The notes beneath the pieces are model-generated. The model ran no database searches, had not been told where the DNA came from, and saw nothing but the letters and a program-made list of their open reading frames with translations. From Tenodera sinensis (taxonomy: Eukaryota; Arthropoda; Insecta; Mantodea; Mantidae), in NCBI GenBank assembly GCA_030765045.1, contig CM060962.1, forward strand, positions 144,549,025 through 144,613,024: DNA of 64,000 nucleotides. Direction: 5' to 3'. Of the stretch, positions 34,552 to 45,443 are shown one piece after another (the stretch's first letter is position 1; each line of letters starts with the position of its first letter). A program made the position numbers and the translations under genes.

Positions 34552-36099
34552 ATGCTCCTTCGTAGCGGAAAGCTAAGTAGAAATACCAAAATGGAGTCGT
34601 TAGAACAGAGTAAAGAAAACAGTGCTGAGAGCAGCGATGCAGTAGGGAATACTTCGGGAGATTGCTTTAAGATACTCTTGAAAAAAATAAACGAAATGAG
34701 TACTAGAATAGAGAATATGGGTGAGAAATTGGAAAGTAAAATTAGTGGTCAGGGTAAGGAACTAAACGAAATGAGTAGTAGAATAGAGAATATGGGTGGT
34801 CAGGTTAACGAAATGGGTGAGAAATTGGAAAGTAAAATTAGTGGTCAGGGTAAAGAACTAAACGAAATGAGTAGTAGATTAGAGAATATGGGTGGTCAAG
34901 TTAAAGAACTCTTAGACGAAGGATTTAGGACCCAAGAATCAAAGCTCAAAGAACATTTAGATCACAAGCACCAGGAATTTGAGGAGAGAATGAGGGAGCA
35001 ATTAAATACACAGCAGGGGAGCATTTCCGAAATCCAGGAAGGGTTAAATTCCTTTAGAATTAACGTAGACGAAAATTTAGAACGTATGAAAGAGATGTGT
35101 GAAAGAAAAAATGTAGAAACTAGGAAAATGCTGACGGATGAGCTAACAGCTATTAAGAACGCAGTGCATGGGGAGGTAAATGAAACTTTGCAGGTAGTGC
35201 ACGCTGAATTAGAAGCTGAGGGACAAGAAATTAATAAACTTAAGGAAAACACGGAGAGACAGCTATTAGCTCATCTAGAGGTAGATAACCGTTCAAAAAA
35301 GAACGAGAGTAGAATAGTGGAAATCCAGGGATCTGTAGAGAGAATAGAGATACAATTAAGAAGTATTAATAATGGTAATGCGACAAGCGCAGTTGACAGT
35401 AATGGAAATAACTCAATTGTAAATAGCGCACAGCATGAGGCTGTAGCTATAGAAAATGTGACACCTAGCTCCTTCCACGTGAACCCGTCTAATACAGGAA
35501 ATAGTCTTAGTCAATATGGCCAATTACTGAATGAAGTGTCTGTTCCCATTTTTGAAGAGTCTGAGGACATAAATCCTAAGCAATTCCTTATCGACTTAGA
35601 CCGCTATTTCGAGATAAAGGATATACCGGAACAGCTCAAAATGTTTGTTGTGCGTAAGGCTCTGAAAAATAGATCTCTGACGTGGTTAAGGCTTGTTTTG
35701 GGGGAAAATTGTTCTTACGAGTATTTCAGGCAAATGTTCCTTAACAAGTACTGGGATGCGACTACACAAAGTAAGATAAAATTAATGCTTAGGAAATTGG
35801 CCGCGGAACGAGTGAAAAAGAAAGACGAAAAAGGCAAAAGGAATCATAAGATCAGAAAGAAAACGAAAGGGGAAATCCATATTGATACACGAAACCAACA
35901 GTCATTTGTGAAACGCGTAGTAAAGATCTTTACAATAGATAAGGGGCAGGCGGATAGCCACGGTCCTCATTGTGACCACACCAAGGCGAAAAGGGACGAC
36001 AGACGACCGAACCAGCTGTATTTACGGCCAATGAACCGAGTTACGGGATTGAAAACAGTAGAGAGTAACAAGGAGAGATTTATTTACCTACTTTACTAA
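34552..36099 (+). CDS. Gag-like protein with N-terminal coiled coil
   Basis: An intact 515-codon ORF. I kept the first Met (MLLRSGKLSRNTKMES); a second Met lies 13 codons later. Residues of about 45-280 are strongly helical with imperfect internal repeats (EKLESKISGQGKELNEMSSR occurs twice), suggesting a long coiled coil for self-assembly. At about residues 325-400, NPKQFLIDLDRYFEIKDIPE and NRSLTWLRLV...YEYFRQMFLNKYW have the character of a retrotransposon capsid (gag) domain, which would form the particle around the RNA. After about residue 405 the sequence becomes very basic and lacks a CCHC zinc knuckle, as if the capsid end and all of pol had been deleted and an unrelated frame read through. 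It is the only product this element can make. Confidence 0.7.
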   Translation: MLLRSGKLSRNTKMESLEQSKENSAESSDAVGNTSGDCFKILLKKINEMSTRIENMGEKLESKISGQGKELNEMSSRIENMGGQVNEMGEKLESKISGQGKELNEMSSRLENMGGQVKELLDEGFRTQESKLKEHLDHKHQEFEERMREQLNTQQGSISEIQEGLNSFRINVDENLERMKEMCERKNVETRKMLTDELTAIKNAVHGEVNETLQVVHAELEAEGQEINKLKENTERQLLAHLEVDNRSKKNESRIVEIQGSVERIEIQLRSINNGNATSAVDSNGNNSIVNSAQHEAVAIENVTPSSFHVNPSNTGNSLSQYGQLLNEVSVPIFEESEDINPKQFLIDLDRYFEIKDIPEQLKMFVVRKALKNRSLTWLRLVLGENCSYEYFRQMFLNKYWDATTQSKIKLMLRKLAAERVKKKDEKGKRNHKIRKKTKGEIHIDTRNQQSFVKRVVKIFTIDKGQADSHGPHCDHTKAKRDDRRPNQLYLRPMNRVTGLKTVESNKERFIYLLY

Positions 36100-36250
36100 A
36101 TAGCTTGAAAAAAAAAATTTGACTTAAGTACCCGGCGTGAAAAGAGACTGAGAAAAAAAAATGAATAAATAAAGTTGACCGTGGAATAGATGAAACAAAA
36201 GGGGATTCGAACCGATAGAATAGTGGAGATCCAATTCATTAACAGAGTGG

Positions 36251-36473
36251 GCGCGAACATATAAAAGAACAATTGATGTAGAAGCGGCGAAAAGTAAACT
36301 GAGATGCGCGAACTTATGAAAGAATAATTTATGTAGATGCTGCCGAAAAGTGAACTGAGATGAGCGAACTTATGAAAGAATAATTGAAGTAGAAGCTGCC
36401 GAAAAGTATTTTGAGATGCGCGAACTTATAAAAGAACAATTGAAGTAGAAGCTGCCGAAAAGTATGTTGAGAT
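36251..36473 (+). repeat. Four tandem 55-56-bp repeats
   Basis: Units start near 36251, 36306, 36362 and 36418, each with GCGCGAACTTATGAAAGAA-like and GAAGCTGCCGAAAAGT-like words. They lie in the untranslated part downstream of the gag-like ORF. Confidence 0.85.
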
Positions 36474-36903
36474 AAAAATGATAAAGTTGACCGTGAAAAT
36501 AAATAACTAAATAAAAACAAAAGTAGACCAATGCAAAGCCATGCACAAGGCGAGAAAGGTAGAAAAATGCTAAAACCGGATTAGAGTCCTAATTGCTGGA
36601 ACGTTATAACTCGTTATAGTACTTATTAAATGAAAAATGGAAGGAAATCACAGATTGATTACGGCTATGACAGAAATTACATAAATGATATTAAAAGTGT
36701 AAACTGTATCATACAGTAATTGTAAATTTGATCTAATTACTTATCAAAGGGAGACCGAAGATGCGGGAAACACTAACAAGCAACAATTGAAATGAAAATG
36801 ATGGTTTAAAATACGCGCGAAGCGGTAAATAAGTTTAAAAAGACAGATGAAGGAACAATGGTAAACTTGGAAGGATATAGGTGAAAATAGGTAGATATAA
36901 GTG

Positions 36904-36974
36904 TACAATTAGTAGCTCGTAAGTGTGATTAGATTAGCAGTGCAGAATGTCATTATATGAAACACTGGTTTAAG

Positions 36975-37017
<43 letters not shown>

Positions 37018-37098
37018 AAATGTAAAATTAGTAGCTTGTAAATGTGAGTAGATTAGAAGTACACAATGTCATTATGTGAAACTCTGGTTATGAACTAA
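36904..37098 (+). repeat. Direct repeat of about 75 bp around a poly(A) run
   Basis: AATTAGTAGCTCGTAAGTGT near 36906 and AATTAGTAGCTTGTAAATGT near 37028 begin two similar copies (period about 120 bp), each running to AAAC(A/T)CTGGTT. An A-run of about 35 bases at 36980-37015 separates them. Part of the LTR element interior. Confidence 0.75.
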
Positions 37099-37379
37099 GG
37101 GACCCTGGAAGACATTGAACCCTTGTGTTTACATGGGCCAGGTAGACAAGGAGAACCTGTGTCAGTGACCTATATGTGTGATATTGTAAAGGAAGAAGGT
37201 GAAAGTCCAAGACAGGTAGATAATTGAAAGCAAAGGTATACTACGAGGAAGTGGACATTTTCATGTGTAGGTTAAGCTGAAGTCAGGACTTCGGAGGAAA
37301 ATAGAATTTGGTAACCAAAAAAAAAGGAGAAATCTCTCAAAGATCTTCCTGTTTTTCTTGTTACAAAATCCGGCGCATT

Positions 37380-38087
37380 TGAGACGGGAACTTCTACGTA
37401 TATATTTGTAATTTTAGATTAAGAATGTACATAAATATAAGATTTTAGATATAAGTATAACTTGGTATTGTGCAAAGAAATTGCCTTTTGAAAGTAGGTT
37501 GACCTGAACAAGTTTCTAAAGGCCTCTAGAACTAAAGAAATCAAATCTATGTCCTTAATTAGTCACAGTAGAGTTCATTAAACAGTTAAATAATGTATCG
37601 AATGGACAGTATGGGAAATCGAGGTGCAAAGTGCAACGGTCTGACAGTTGGGTCTGGATGGCGATGTGCCCAGGAGTGTAAACCTCGTAGCGCTAAATAA
37701 GTATAGCTTCGCGCCAAAAAAGGAACGTCGAGGTGGAAAGTGTAACGGTCTGACAGTTTGAGTCTGGGTGGCGATGTGACTAGAAGTGTAAACCTGGTAT
37801 CGCTAAATGAGTATAGCTCTCGCGCCAAAAAGAAACGTCGAGGTGTGAAGTGCAACGGTGATTAGTGAACGTAAAGCAGTTAGCAATCTAAGAGAGAAGC
37901 ACCAGAAACTTGCTCAGGTCGGAAATTCGAGGCAAATGAAGTGTTGAAGAATAAACTTAGTAAAAGCCTGTGTTGTGTTGTCATCTAACCTCGCGCCCGA
38001 GAAACATCCTCTCATGCCTACCTAAATCCGGCACCCAACGTCCAGAAACCGCTACAAACGGCGCATCCAAGTCACGATCCCGTTACA
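37380..38087 (+). repeat. 3' LTR, 708 bp
   Basis: Same length as the 5' LTR and, as far as I compared, the same sequence. The 30 bases before it (ending CGGCGCATT) are not purine-rich. The nearest purine run (AAAAAAAAAGGAGAAA) ends about 45 bp upstream, which is unusual for an LTR element. Confidence 0.92.
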
Positions 38088-38239
38088 AAACTGTGGTGGT
38101 AGATTCTACATCGTTCATATAATTTGGAATTTTAAATTTTGCTCTGCGTTGTTTCACTTAAACAATGAAGAAGCAGAAACGTGGGTGTACTAAATTCCCG
38201 GATTGTTTTTGTTACATCTGCTGAGAACTCACAACCAGT
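38088..38239. repeat. 152-bp direct repeat, right copy, flanking the LTR element
   Basis: Identical by eye to 33251-33402. After its last base (CACAACCAGT) the sequence continues AAACAAAGG. In the left copy the same bases are followed by the LTR. Confidence 0.95.
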
Positions 38240-38334
38240 AAACAAAGGAAACAAATTAGAGCACTATTGAAAACTACATATCATCTGTTCGGCTGTCCAC
38301 TCAGTGACCAAAATAAACGAATTCGAACCAGGGA

Positions 38335-38457
38335 GTGAGTGAGTGAGTGAGTGAGTGAGTGAGTGAGTGAGTGAGTGAGTGAGTGAGTGAGTGAGTGAGT
38401 GAGTGAGTGAGTGAGTGGTGTTTAAGGGTCCGTCGACAACTAGCTCATTTGGGCACC
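38335..38457 (-). mobile_element. Ultrashort retroposon-like insertion, copy 3, with long GTGA tail
   Basis: A 123-bp insertion. On the plus strand it starts with about 83 bp of perfect GTGA repeats, then GTGTTTAAGGGTCCGTCGAC and the rest of the body. It is flanked by TCGAACCAGGGA (38323-38334) and TCGAACAAGGGA (38458-38469), a 12-bp duplication with one mismatch. It interrupts unrelated sequence about 100 bp right of the LTR-flanking repeat. Confidence 0.8.
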
Positions 38458-38469
38458 TCGAACAAGGGA

Positions 38470-38805
38470 AGCAGAATAAGGTTTTGGCAAACCCTTTAAA
38501 TGTGTTTCTTGTGCATTTACATATAAAACGGGCCCATGAAAAACTTTGTGAAGGAAGTGGACAAAATAGGGGAAGGTTTCAAATACCTGACAGAGCTGTT
38601 TACCAGTATAAGTGCAGCCAAAATAAAAGAAGGAATTTTCATTGGTCCACAGATAAGACAATTGCTTAATTCACAACTTGATGCTAAGCTGAATCTTGCT
38701 GAACTTGCTGAACTTGCTGCAAGGTTGAAATTCAAAGAAAAGGTGAACAGGGTTGCCAGATTTACTGATTTTGCAGATCTCCTGATGTTTTTGCAAATAT
38801 ACTGA
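38470..38805 (+). pseudogene. Fragment of an uncharacterised transposon-associated protein
   Basis: Two overlapping plus-strand frames join across a frameshift near 38525. The first gives NPLNVFLVHLHIKR. The second gives MKNFVKEVDKIGEGFKYLTE and then KIKEGIFIGPQIRQLL. I recall a protein repeated many times in insect genomes that carries PLHIKLGLMKNFVKxxD followed by EGIFxGPQIRxL. Its function is unknown to me and its high copy number suggests a mobile element. This copy is cut off after about 100 residues. The assignment rests on memory of these motifs. Confidence 0.5.
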
Positions 38806-39029
38806 TCTGCTAAACACTCAATGCACTTCAAAATTTCCTGCTTTTTATGTAGTTTCCATTTTTAAACACTATTTTCCTTAACATCATATATTTCGCTCTT
38901 CCGAAAAAGCTTTTCAGGCAAGGCATTTCCCTCGTGTATAAAAACAAAAGATTAATATAATCACCTGTATACATAAACAGTTAACACATCAGTTGTTCCT
39001 GCATTGCGAACTATCCTTGACTGCAACTC

Positions 39030-39420
39030 GTAAATTAAACCTGAACATTTGAATTACACTGAAATAGATCAAGTTGAATACAGGGATCTAAAAGTATTTC
39101 TTCCTGTGGAAAACGTGTATTTTGGTGACAAAGTTCAAGTATCTCTGACAAAATCATCCCTGCCGACAAATATTCTACAAGTTTTCAAATTACGATGTGT
39201 TGATTTTTAGCTGAGTCAGTTTGCGACATATTAAGTCGTTTTTTATCAAGTGATCCCCTTCTTACAATGTTGGAAGTGTTAGACCCAGCTAAAATGCAAA
39301 AAGTTCGGTCAATTGCACCACTTGCTTCTCGGTTTCCTAATTTCGGGAAAACAGAAGAAATCCAACAAACAGATACAGAATGGAGGCTATTGCGCAATAC
39401 TGACATTACAGGTGGCAGTA
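39030..39420 (+). pseudogene. hAT-type transposase C-terminal fragment, frameshifted
   Basis: Plus-strand frames give FKLRCVDF and then, after a frameshift, SDPLLTMLEVLDPAKM and SIAPLASRFPNF, ending DTEWRLLRN. This order (LRCxxFL...LLxxLxVLDPxxA...LxPLxxxFP...DxEWR) occurs in the C-terminal half of a group of hAT-like proteins frequent in arthropods. The fragment ends where a TTA microsatellite starts at about 39447. No ends of the element are visible. Confidence 0.55.
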
Positions 39421-39445
39421 ACTATAGTGCAAGAATTTTGGAGCG

Positions 39446-39446
<1 letters not shown>

Positions 39447-39531
<85 letters not shown>
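39447..39531. repeat. (TTA)n microsatellite
   Basis: Uninterrupted TTA triplets for about 85 bp, followed by degenerate TTG/ATC triplets to about 39580. A separate run of 23 T lies at 39632-39654. Confidence 0.95.
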
Positions 39532-39537
<6 letters not shown>

Positions 39538-39727
39538 TATTATTGTTGTTATCATCATTATCATTATTCTTGTTGTTGTCATACATATACACCAAGAAAA
39601 ATTGGCGGTTAAAAGATCTACCGTTTTCTCCTTTTTTTTTTTTTTTTTTTTTTTCCAAATAAAATCTTCTGCTTTTAGGTCGGCAGACATGGCAACACTG
39701 TTGGTGAATGGGTTTCTAAATAACAAA

Positions 39728-39965
39728 TTTAAAAAATTAAAAATATTTTCTTGTTTAACGACGCTGTCAATTGCCAGGATCACATCAGCGTCACCGGTGT
39801 GCCGGAATTTTGTCCCGCAGGAGTTCTTTTACATGCCAGTAAATCCACTGACATGGAGCTGTCGTTTTTAAGCACACTTAAAAACCATCGGCCTGGGCCG
39901 GGTTTGAACCCGCGACCTTGGGATCCGTAGGCCAGCGTCTAACCGACTGAGCCACCCAGACCGAC
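39728..39965 (-). mobile_element. tRNA-derived SINE
   Basis: Minus-strand head with A-box TGGCTCAGTCGGTTAG and B-box GGGTTCAAACC, a 130-bp body and an A/T-rich end. A perfect 13-bp duplication, TCTAAATAACAAA, flanks it at 39715-39727 and 39966-39978. The body is not the same as the SINE at 13258. Confidence 0.92.
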
Positions 39966-39978
39966 TCTAAATAACAAA

Positions 39979-41495
39979 AAAGTACCTATCAATGATATTT
40001 TAAATAACTGCAAAAACTTAGAATGTAGGATGTCATTGAAAATGCATTTTCTACATTCGCACTTAGCCTTCTTTCCCGAGAATTTGGGTGCAGTTAGCGA
40101 GAGCAAGGGAAACGTTTTCACCAGGGTATACCCACTACAAATGGAACGTAGATTTCAAGGGTAGATGGGATCCCTCCAGGATGTGCGACTATTTTTAATT
40201 TCTTCAGCAGGAAGATCCTTCTTCGCATAAAACAAACTCACATAGAAAAAGCTCCCCGACTGTTTCAGGACCCAGAGTCTAAAGGCAACGTACTAGTAAA
40301 TTCCGCATGTAATGTTTATTTTTTGTGTGATAGATGAATAAGAACTTCAGTTTTCCGAATTTTATCGGAATTCCGTCAGGTAGATTCTACCAAATCCGTA
40401 ATGTAACAAAATTAAGCATTTCATCAGGACCTACATCACTAATGAGCCGCTATTTCAGAATATGCAAGCCATAGATATTTTATATTTTATATGATGTTTA
40501 TGCATTCTAAGTGTGCTACTTTGTTTTAGTGATACAAATTTAATCAAATAAAAAAAGATGATTTTCTTAATAAACCTCTAAAACTTTAAAATAGAAATTT
40601 AGACATTTTAAATTTTTAAATTATGTACTACAGAGAATTCAATATTTTTTCCACATAATCACTGCATTATCTGCATTGCATTATATAAAATTTATGCACA
40701 CAGGCCTAGTATTATCTGCACCAATATAGCATTAGTGAGATATGGATTGACGACATCCCTTAATAAGAAAGAGTATCATAACAGAAGAACTGAGGGTGAT
40801 GGAATGAAACGGATGGCCGATTCGAAATCAGCATGGCTAATTTATTATAAATCAGGCACTTTCAAATCAGTTCCTTAAAATTTGTAAAAATTTGTAGAGC
40901 TGTGTTATTAATACATGGTTAGCCTATACCTAAAAAGCGTAGTGAATGCCACGTTGAGTGTAAAGCGAAATCACCTTTCCTTGCAATTAAGTGTGGCTCA
41001 GAATAGAATTGGTTAGAACCCTTTAGAGAACCCTGAAAGAGCAGCAATGTGTAGATCCGCACAGTAGGGTAATTTCTCACATTAGCTCTTTTTATCCGAA
41101 CCATGATATCCGGTGCAGCGAGAGCGGGCAGAGCGCCAGCGAACACCGACTGTGCCAAATAATTCATCACGTAATCAAATCCACATGACGTTGTGTGCAG
41201 TACAACTCTGCAGGGCCGACAGACACGATCCGCAACTCTCTTTAGCATTCATTAAGCCAGGCTTGTCCATCCAGAATGCTCACATTAAATATTTAATAAC
41301 GTTAGACAGTTTATGTTTCGTTTGGAGAATCAATAATGTAACAAATACAAGGGTGGTAACAGCGCATTATGTCTACCTATACTCGATAGAGTAGGTGGTA
41401 TCAAGTGCACCTGTGTCAATTTACTAATTTCGGTATTAAATTAAATACTTTCTTACTTTACTAGTACTACCTAATAACTATAGATAGAGCTAGTA
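39979..41495. other. No gene recognised
   Basis: AT-rich sequence with no domain seen in the open frames at 40919-41248 (minus) or 41113-41394 (plus), which overlap and shadow each other. Confidence 0.45.
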
Positions 41496-41499
41496 CTGC

Positions 41500-41945
41500 A
41501 CTTCACCCGAAAATTCGATTACGATATTTCATCGAAAACACACGTTTTGAGGTCCCTATAAGAATAATTACCAGAACGCAATTGTGAGCAACGTAACTTA
41601 AAATTAAAAACCGGCTGGTATTTAAGTTCAGTGTCTTCCAGGGATGCGAAACGAAGGTTTTCACGAAATTTCCCAGCCTCAAACTACCCTTTTTATGAAA
41701 AATATTTCATTATTTTTCTCAAAAATGGCTGTTAGCAATTTTGATTTAAATGCCTAATATTTAATATACTTGCATGACTAACAAAATGTCGGTATAAATT
41801 CTTGGCAAAAGCCTGTGAAGGCCTCTTCATTCGCAAAGAGTGCTCCATAATTTTGTATCACCGATAAACCATTAGAGACAAAATCTTACTGCATATAAAA
41901 TGCGCATTTGTTTAAAATACGTAATTTATTTGAAATAAGTGTCTC
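41500..41945 (+). repeat. Dispersed repeat family A, copy 2
   Basis: Shares with the other copies an ATTCGATTACGATATTTCA-like start, a CTTCCAGGGATGCGA block, CTCAAAAATGGCTGTTAGCA and GATAAACCATTAGAGACAAA. It lacks the GT tract present in copies 3 and 4. Confidence 0.7.
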
Positions 41946-42900
41946 GTGACATGTCGCAATTCAGAGAAATTCTTTATTGGTTTGAACATTGTAAGGCTTG
42001 GCAACTTTCAATTCCTTCTTACTATGTCATGAAAAGAACATGGGACTTATAAGTTAGTATAAAGCGTATAAACGTTTGACTATCACGTCAATTTCCTGTA
42101 CGCCCTTTGCGTCTATATCTACATGTATGAGACTCCTTCTGCAAAAGTTTATTTCAGTTAACATGTAGATAGAAAAATAAACCATAAGATTGGATTTTAG
42201 AGGAGAATAAAAATAAACGATTAATGGCTACGGAGTGTCATCTGAATGTTTAATCATGATTGTGTACTCGTACTTGATCACTATCAGACACAGCAGCTAT
42301 ATCCCATTAACTGATGTGAGCCAGCCATCCCACCAGGGCTCACTACAGCACGCAGTCAGGTATCACGTATGGCTATTAAACTTAGCAAAGGTAAACTGCT
42401 TTGTCTGTTGCACGAACAAACTGTCATCATGTTTAACTACTCTATTTATGGCTTGGTAAACAAGAGCAACAAAGCAACAGAGAAACAACAAATAAATGTC
42501 ACGAATGATTAAGCTAAACATATTTATGTAACAAAGTTGAAAACTCAATAATTCACTGACTCATTTACAAAAGTCATAAACGTAAGATAAGTACATGCTC
42601 CCAAATACTTCACAAGGTCTTCTACCGTGGAGTGTTCCTCTAAGAGCGGCTTTAAATGAAATCTCTGGGAATTTAGCATTCAATATAATATCGATAATAT
42701 TGGCTTTCTCGTAAATGTCAGTAAAGAAATATTCAAATTTTATATAAAAACATGATTGTGATAGGACATTCCACAAAGAAGAAATGTACAGTGTTAACAT
42801 AAGAAAAATATTAAAAACATAAGTGACGTCGAAAAGTGGGTACTTTGGAAGCGGGTAGTAATTCCAAAACTTGATTTAATTTTACTGTATAGTTTATTGA
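41946..42900. other. No gene recognised
   Basis: No recognisable coding or element signals. Confidence 0.45.
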
Positions 42901-42909
42901 GACTATCCA

Positions 42910-43480
42910 AACACTGCGAAAGCCTTTCGGATCGTAGTGCAACTAATGATTGTCATTAAATCACAAGATGAGCATGCACGTAAAACATTTGCTGTTGAAA
43001 TGGGTTCATTCAATTGATGGAGGAGATGAATTTCTCAAACGTATGTTATTCAGCGAAAAGACTACATCTGATACTTCATGCGTGTTCACTCGGTACAACT
43101 GTTACATACGGAGCTCTGAAAAGTGTCACAAATGCCTGAAATAAATAGCAACATCGTATTGCCTGGTGTGATCTTACACAGTCACATCGTTGGTCCCTCT
43201 TGACTGAAAACACTGTAAACAACGTCAACTATATATGATAGAAACATTTGCTTTCCCGCTAGTGAATGCTCTCCAAGTAACTATGTTTCCTGCTAGGATG
43301 GATACCCCTTCACCGGGGTCTGAGGTACGAACGTCCTCAAGTAGGTACACATTTTCCTGATTGATGATTTGAGAGGACCTTGGACGCAGAGATTCCAAAA
43401 CGGACGTCCTACAAAAAACGGTATACTGCAGCCACGTTACAACTCTGAGTAAGCACTAAGCAAAAATGGCGGCAAATCGA
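42910..43480 (+). pseudogene. DDE transposase remnant (Tc1/mariner-like superfamily)
   Basis: Several plus-strand frames carry pieces in the right order. GGDEFLKRMLFSEKTT (42,018 bp into similar proteins this would be FSDE with the first catalytic Asp; here it is FSEK) is followed by TRYNCYIRSSEK, then a QVTMFPAR piece near 43280 that corresponds to the second catalytic block. These match a transposase type with HNVRIWG and VTMFLQQDGAPPHW motifs that is common in arthropods. Stops and shifts occur every 30-60 codons, so it is long dead. No inverted ends were identified. Confidence 0.55.
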
Positions 43481-43907
43481 TTATTGGCTTGATATCATAT
43501 GGACAACAAGGGGACGCACACACAGGTGCGCTAAGGTAAAATCTCGCTCAACTGTGTTGTTATTTACACCGTAAATATTAAAGAATATTTGCGTATCCTG
43601 TATAATATTTTAATAAAAATGGTTGGAAGGTTTTATGCTATTATTTCATGTTAAGGGCTGCTCATTTCATCCTGCGATTAAGCGATGAGAGCAAGGACAG
43701 TTCTTGGAAGCTTGGCATAAATTTATGTACTTTTCTGCCCGATAAAGTATTATAATCTTATTTACAGCAAAACTCTACATGAAGATAACCCTAAAATATA
43801 TTGCTGAAATGTGTCTGTGGTAGCAATTTGTTAAATTAAGTTCAGATAGAGTATAAGGACTCGCGATAGAAAAACAAAGCAAAGAGTACGAATGTTACGT
43901 ACTCCTG

Positions 43908-43953
<46 letters not shown>

Positions 43954-43965
43954 ATTTTTTTACCT

Positions 43966-44091
43966 TTTTCACTACGTATAGTAACTAGAGGAAGAATTGT
44001 ATTCCATCCAAAAATTCAATGTCGAGATTTCACCGGAAATATATATTCTCAGGCACCCTGAATAAAAAAAAAGCATTTCTAGATAAAGGTC

Positions 44092-44135
<44 letters not shown>

Positions 44136-44765
44136 TGTATGTGCGTACGTGCGTGCGTGTGTGCGTACGTGTGTGTGTGTGAATAGCATAACTCAAAAAC
44201 AAAACTTCGGTTAAAAACCCAAATTGGTATTTAAGTTTGTCTTTCAACAATGTGACACGAAGATTTTGAAGAAAATTCCTGCACCCTAAACTACCCGTTA
44301 CCTGGAAATTTCTTGGACAATTTTGGTTTTCTCGAAACTAGCTCACGATTTTGTTTAAAATGCAGGTAGAGCAATGTTGAGATCCAGCAGGTAGAGCAAG
44401 TGCAGCTGGACAAAGGAGATATGCATAGTGGGAAGGTTTACCAGACTGAAGGAGAAATAGAGAACAGAGAAAAAACATCTTCTGCAATTCACTATGCAGC
44501 AAAAATTTATATTTTGAATTTTGTGGCTCAAGCCTATGTGGGCCTGTTTAAGTAGGTATTCGTAAACCGTAAGAGAACACCGAATCTTACTATACAAAAA
44601 TGTAGATCTTGTTGAAATACACAATTTATACCCAAATAATTTTTTTCTTTCGTTTTTCTATATGTGGAGAGAACCATTCCGGAGATACTCCTTGTTATTT
44701 GTGTGAGCTTTCCAATACTTATACTTTTCTCAAATGGAAGGTCGTAATTCACTTATTATAACGTG

Positions 44766-44768
<3 letters not shown>
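43966..44768 (+). repeat. Dispersed repeat family A, copy 3
   Basis: Starts CACTACGTATAGTAACTAGA and contains ATGTCGAGATTTCACCGGAA, a GT-rich tract at 44092-44181, AATAGCATAACTCAAAAAC and GTAAACCGTAAGAGA, ending in a T-run at 44769-44798. A T-run of 38 also precedes it at 43909-43946. No open frame beyond 90 codons. Confidence 0.8.
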
Positions 44769-44798
<30 letters not shown>

Positions 44799-45237
44799 CC
44801 TTGATTATCTAACTTGCACCCGTAGTGAAGTTGTTGTGATCATTTGACAAACTGACCCCTCCCACTTTCTATAGTCCAAACCCCGCAATGTTAAGTTTCC
44901 TGTGAGATGGTTCGATCCCTAGTTACCTATTTGTATCGCACATACTGCGAAAAGATAGGTCCCAACGAAACTCATTTCAATATTGTATTTCAGTTAATAA
45001 AATCAAAATAAATACAATTATAACATCGTTAGAGTCGTATTTCGGCGTTACATGCTCCGCTAAGCACTCCGTGTTTACAGCTTAGCGATGACAAATTCAC
45101 TTTACTGTTGCTATGGTTGCAAATGCTTTTTACACTTATGTATTGTCGCTTAGTGTGTAGTCCGTTTGATCTGAGAACATAAACGACCAAGGGCATATTT
45201 GCCGCACTCCACCAAAATAACACGGAGTATTATTATT

Positions 45238-45372
45238 GATTTTGCTTTCTCTACTACGTATAATAAATAGGGGAAGGATATTATATTCCACCCAAAAATT
45301 TTATGTCGAAATTTCACCCGAAATATTATGTCTTGTGGCCCCCAAATAAAAAAAGCATGTCTCTCTCTCTGT

Positions 45373-45443
<71 letters not shown>

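Larger units (their letters stand above)
33403..38087 (+). mobile_element. Young non-autonomous LTR retroelement with gag-like ORF only
   Basis: A 4685-bp element with two 708-bp LTRs that read as identical, implying recent insertion. The interior of 3269 bp has a primer-binding-site-like sequence directly after the 5' LTR and one 515-codon ORF. No protease, reverse transcriptase, RNase H or integrase is visible in any frame, so movement would need enzymes from another element. Downstream of the ORF are short tandem repeats and a poly(A) run but no clear polypurine tract touching the 3' LTR. A Gypsy-like affinity is suggested by the gag character and the TGGCG-type primer site, but is not proven. 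Confidence 0.85.

Noticed and set aside
34962..35252. Minus-strand ORF opposite the gag-like gene
   Set aside because: Shadow of the plus-strand coding sequence.
43972..44250. Thr-His and Val-Cys repeat ORFs at 44.0 and 45.2-45.5 kb
   Set aside because: Translations of GT tracts inside dispersed repeat family A.
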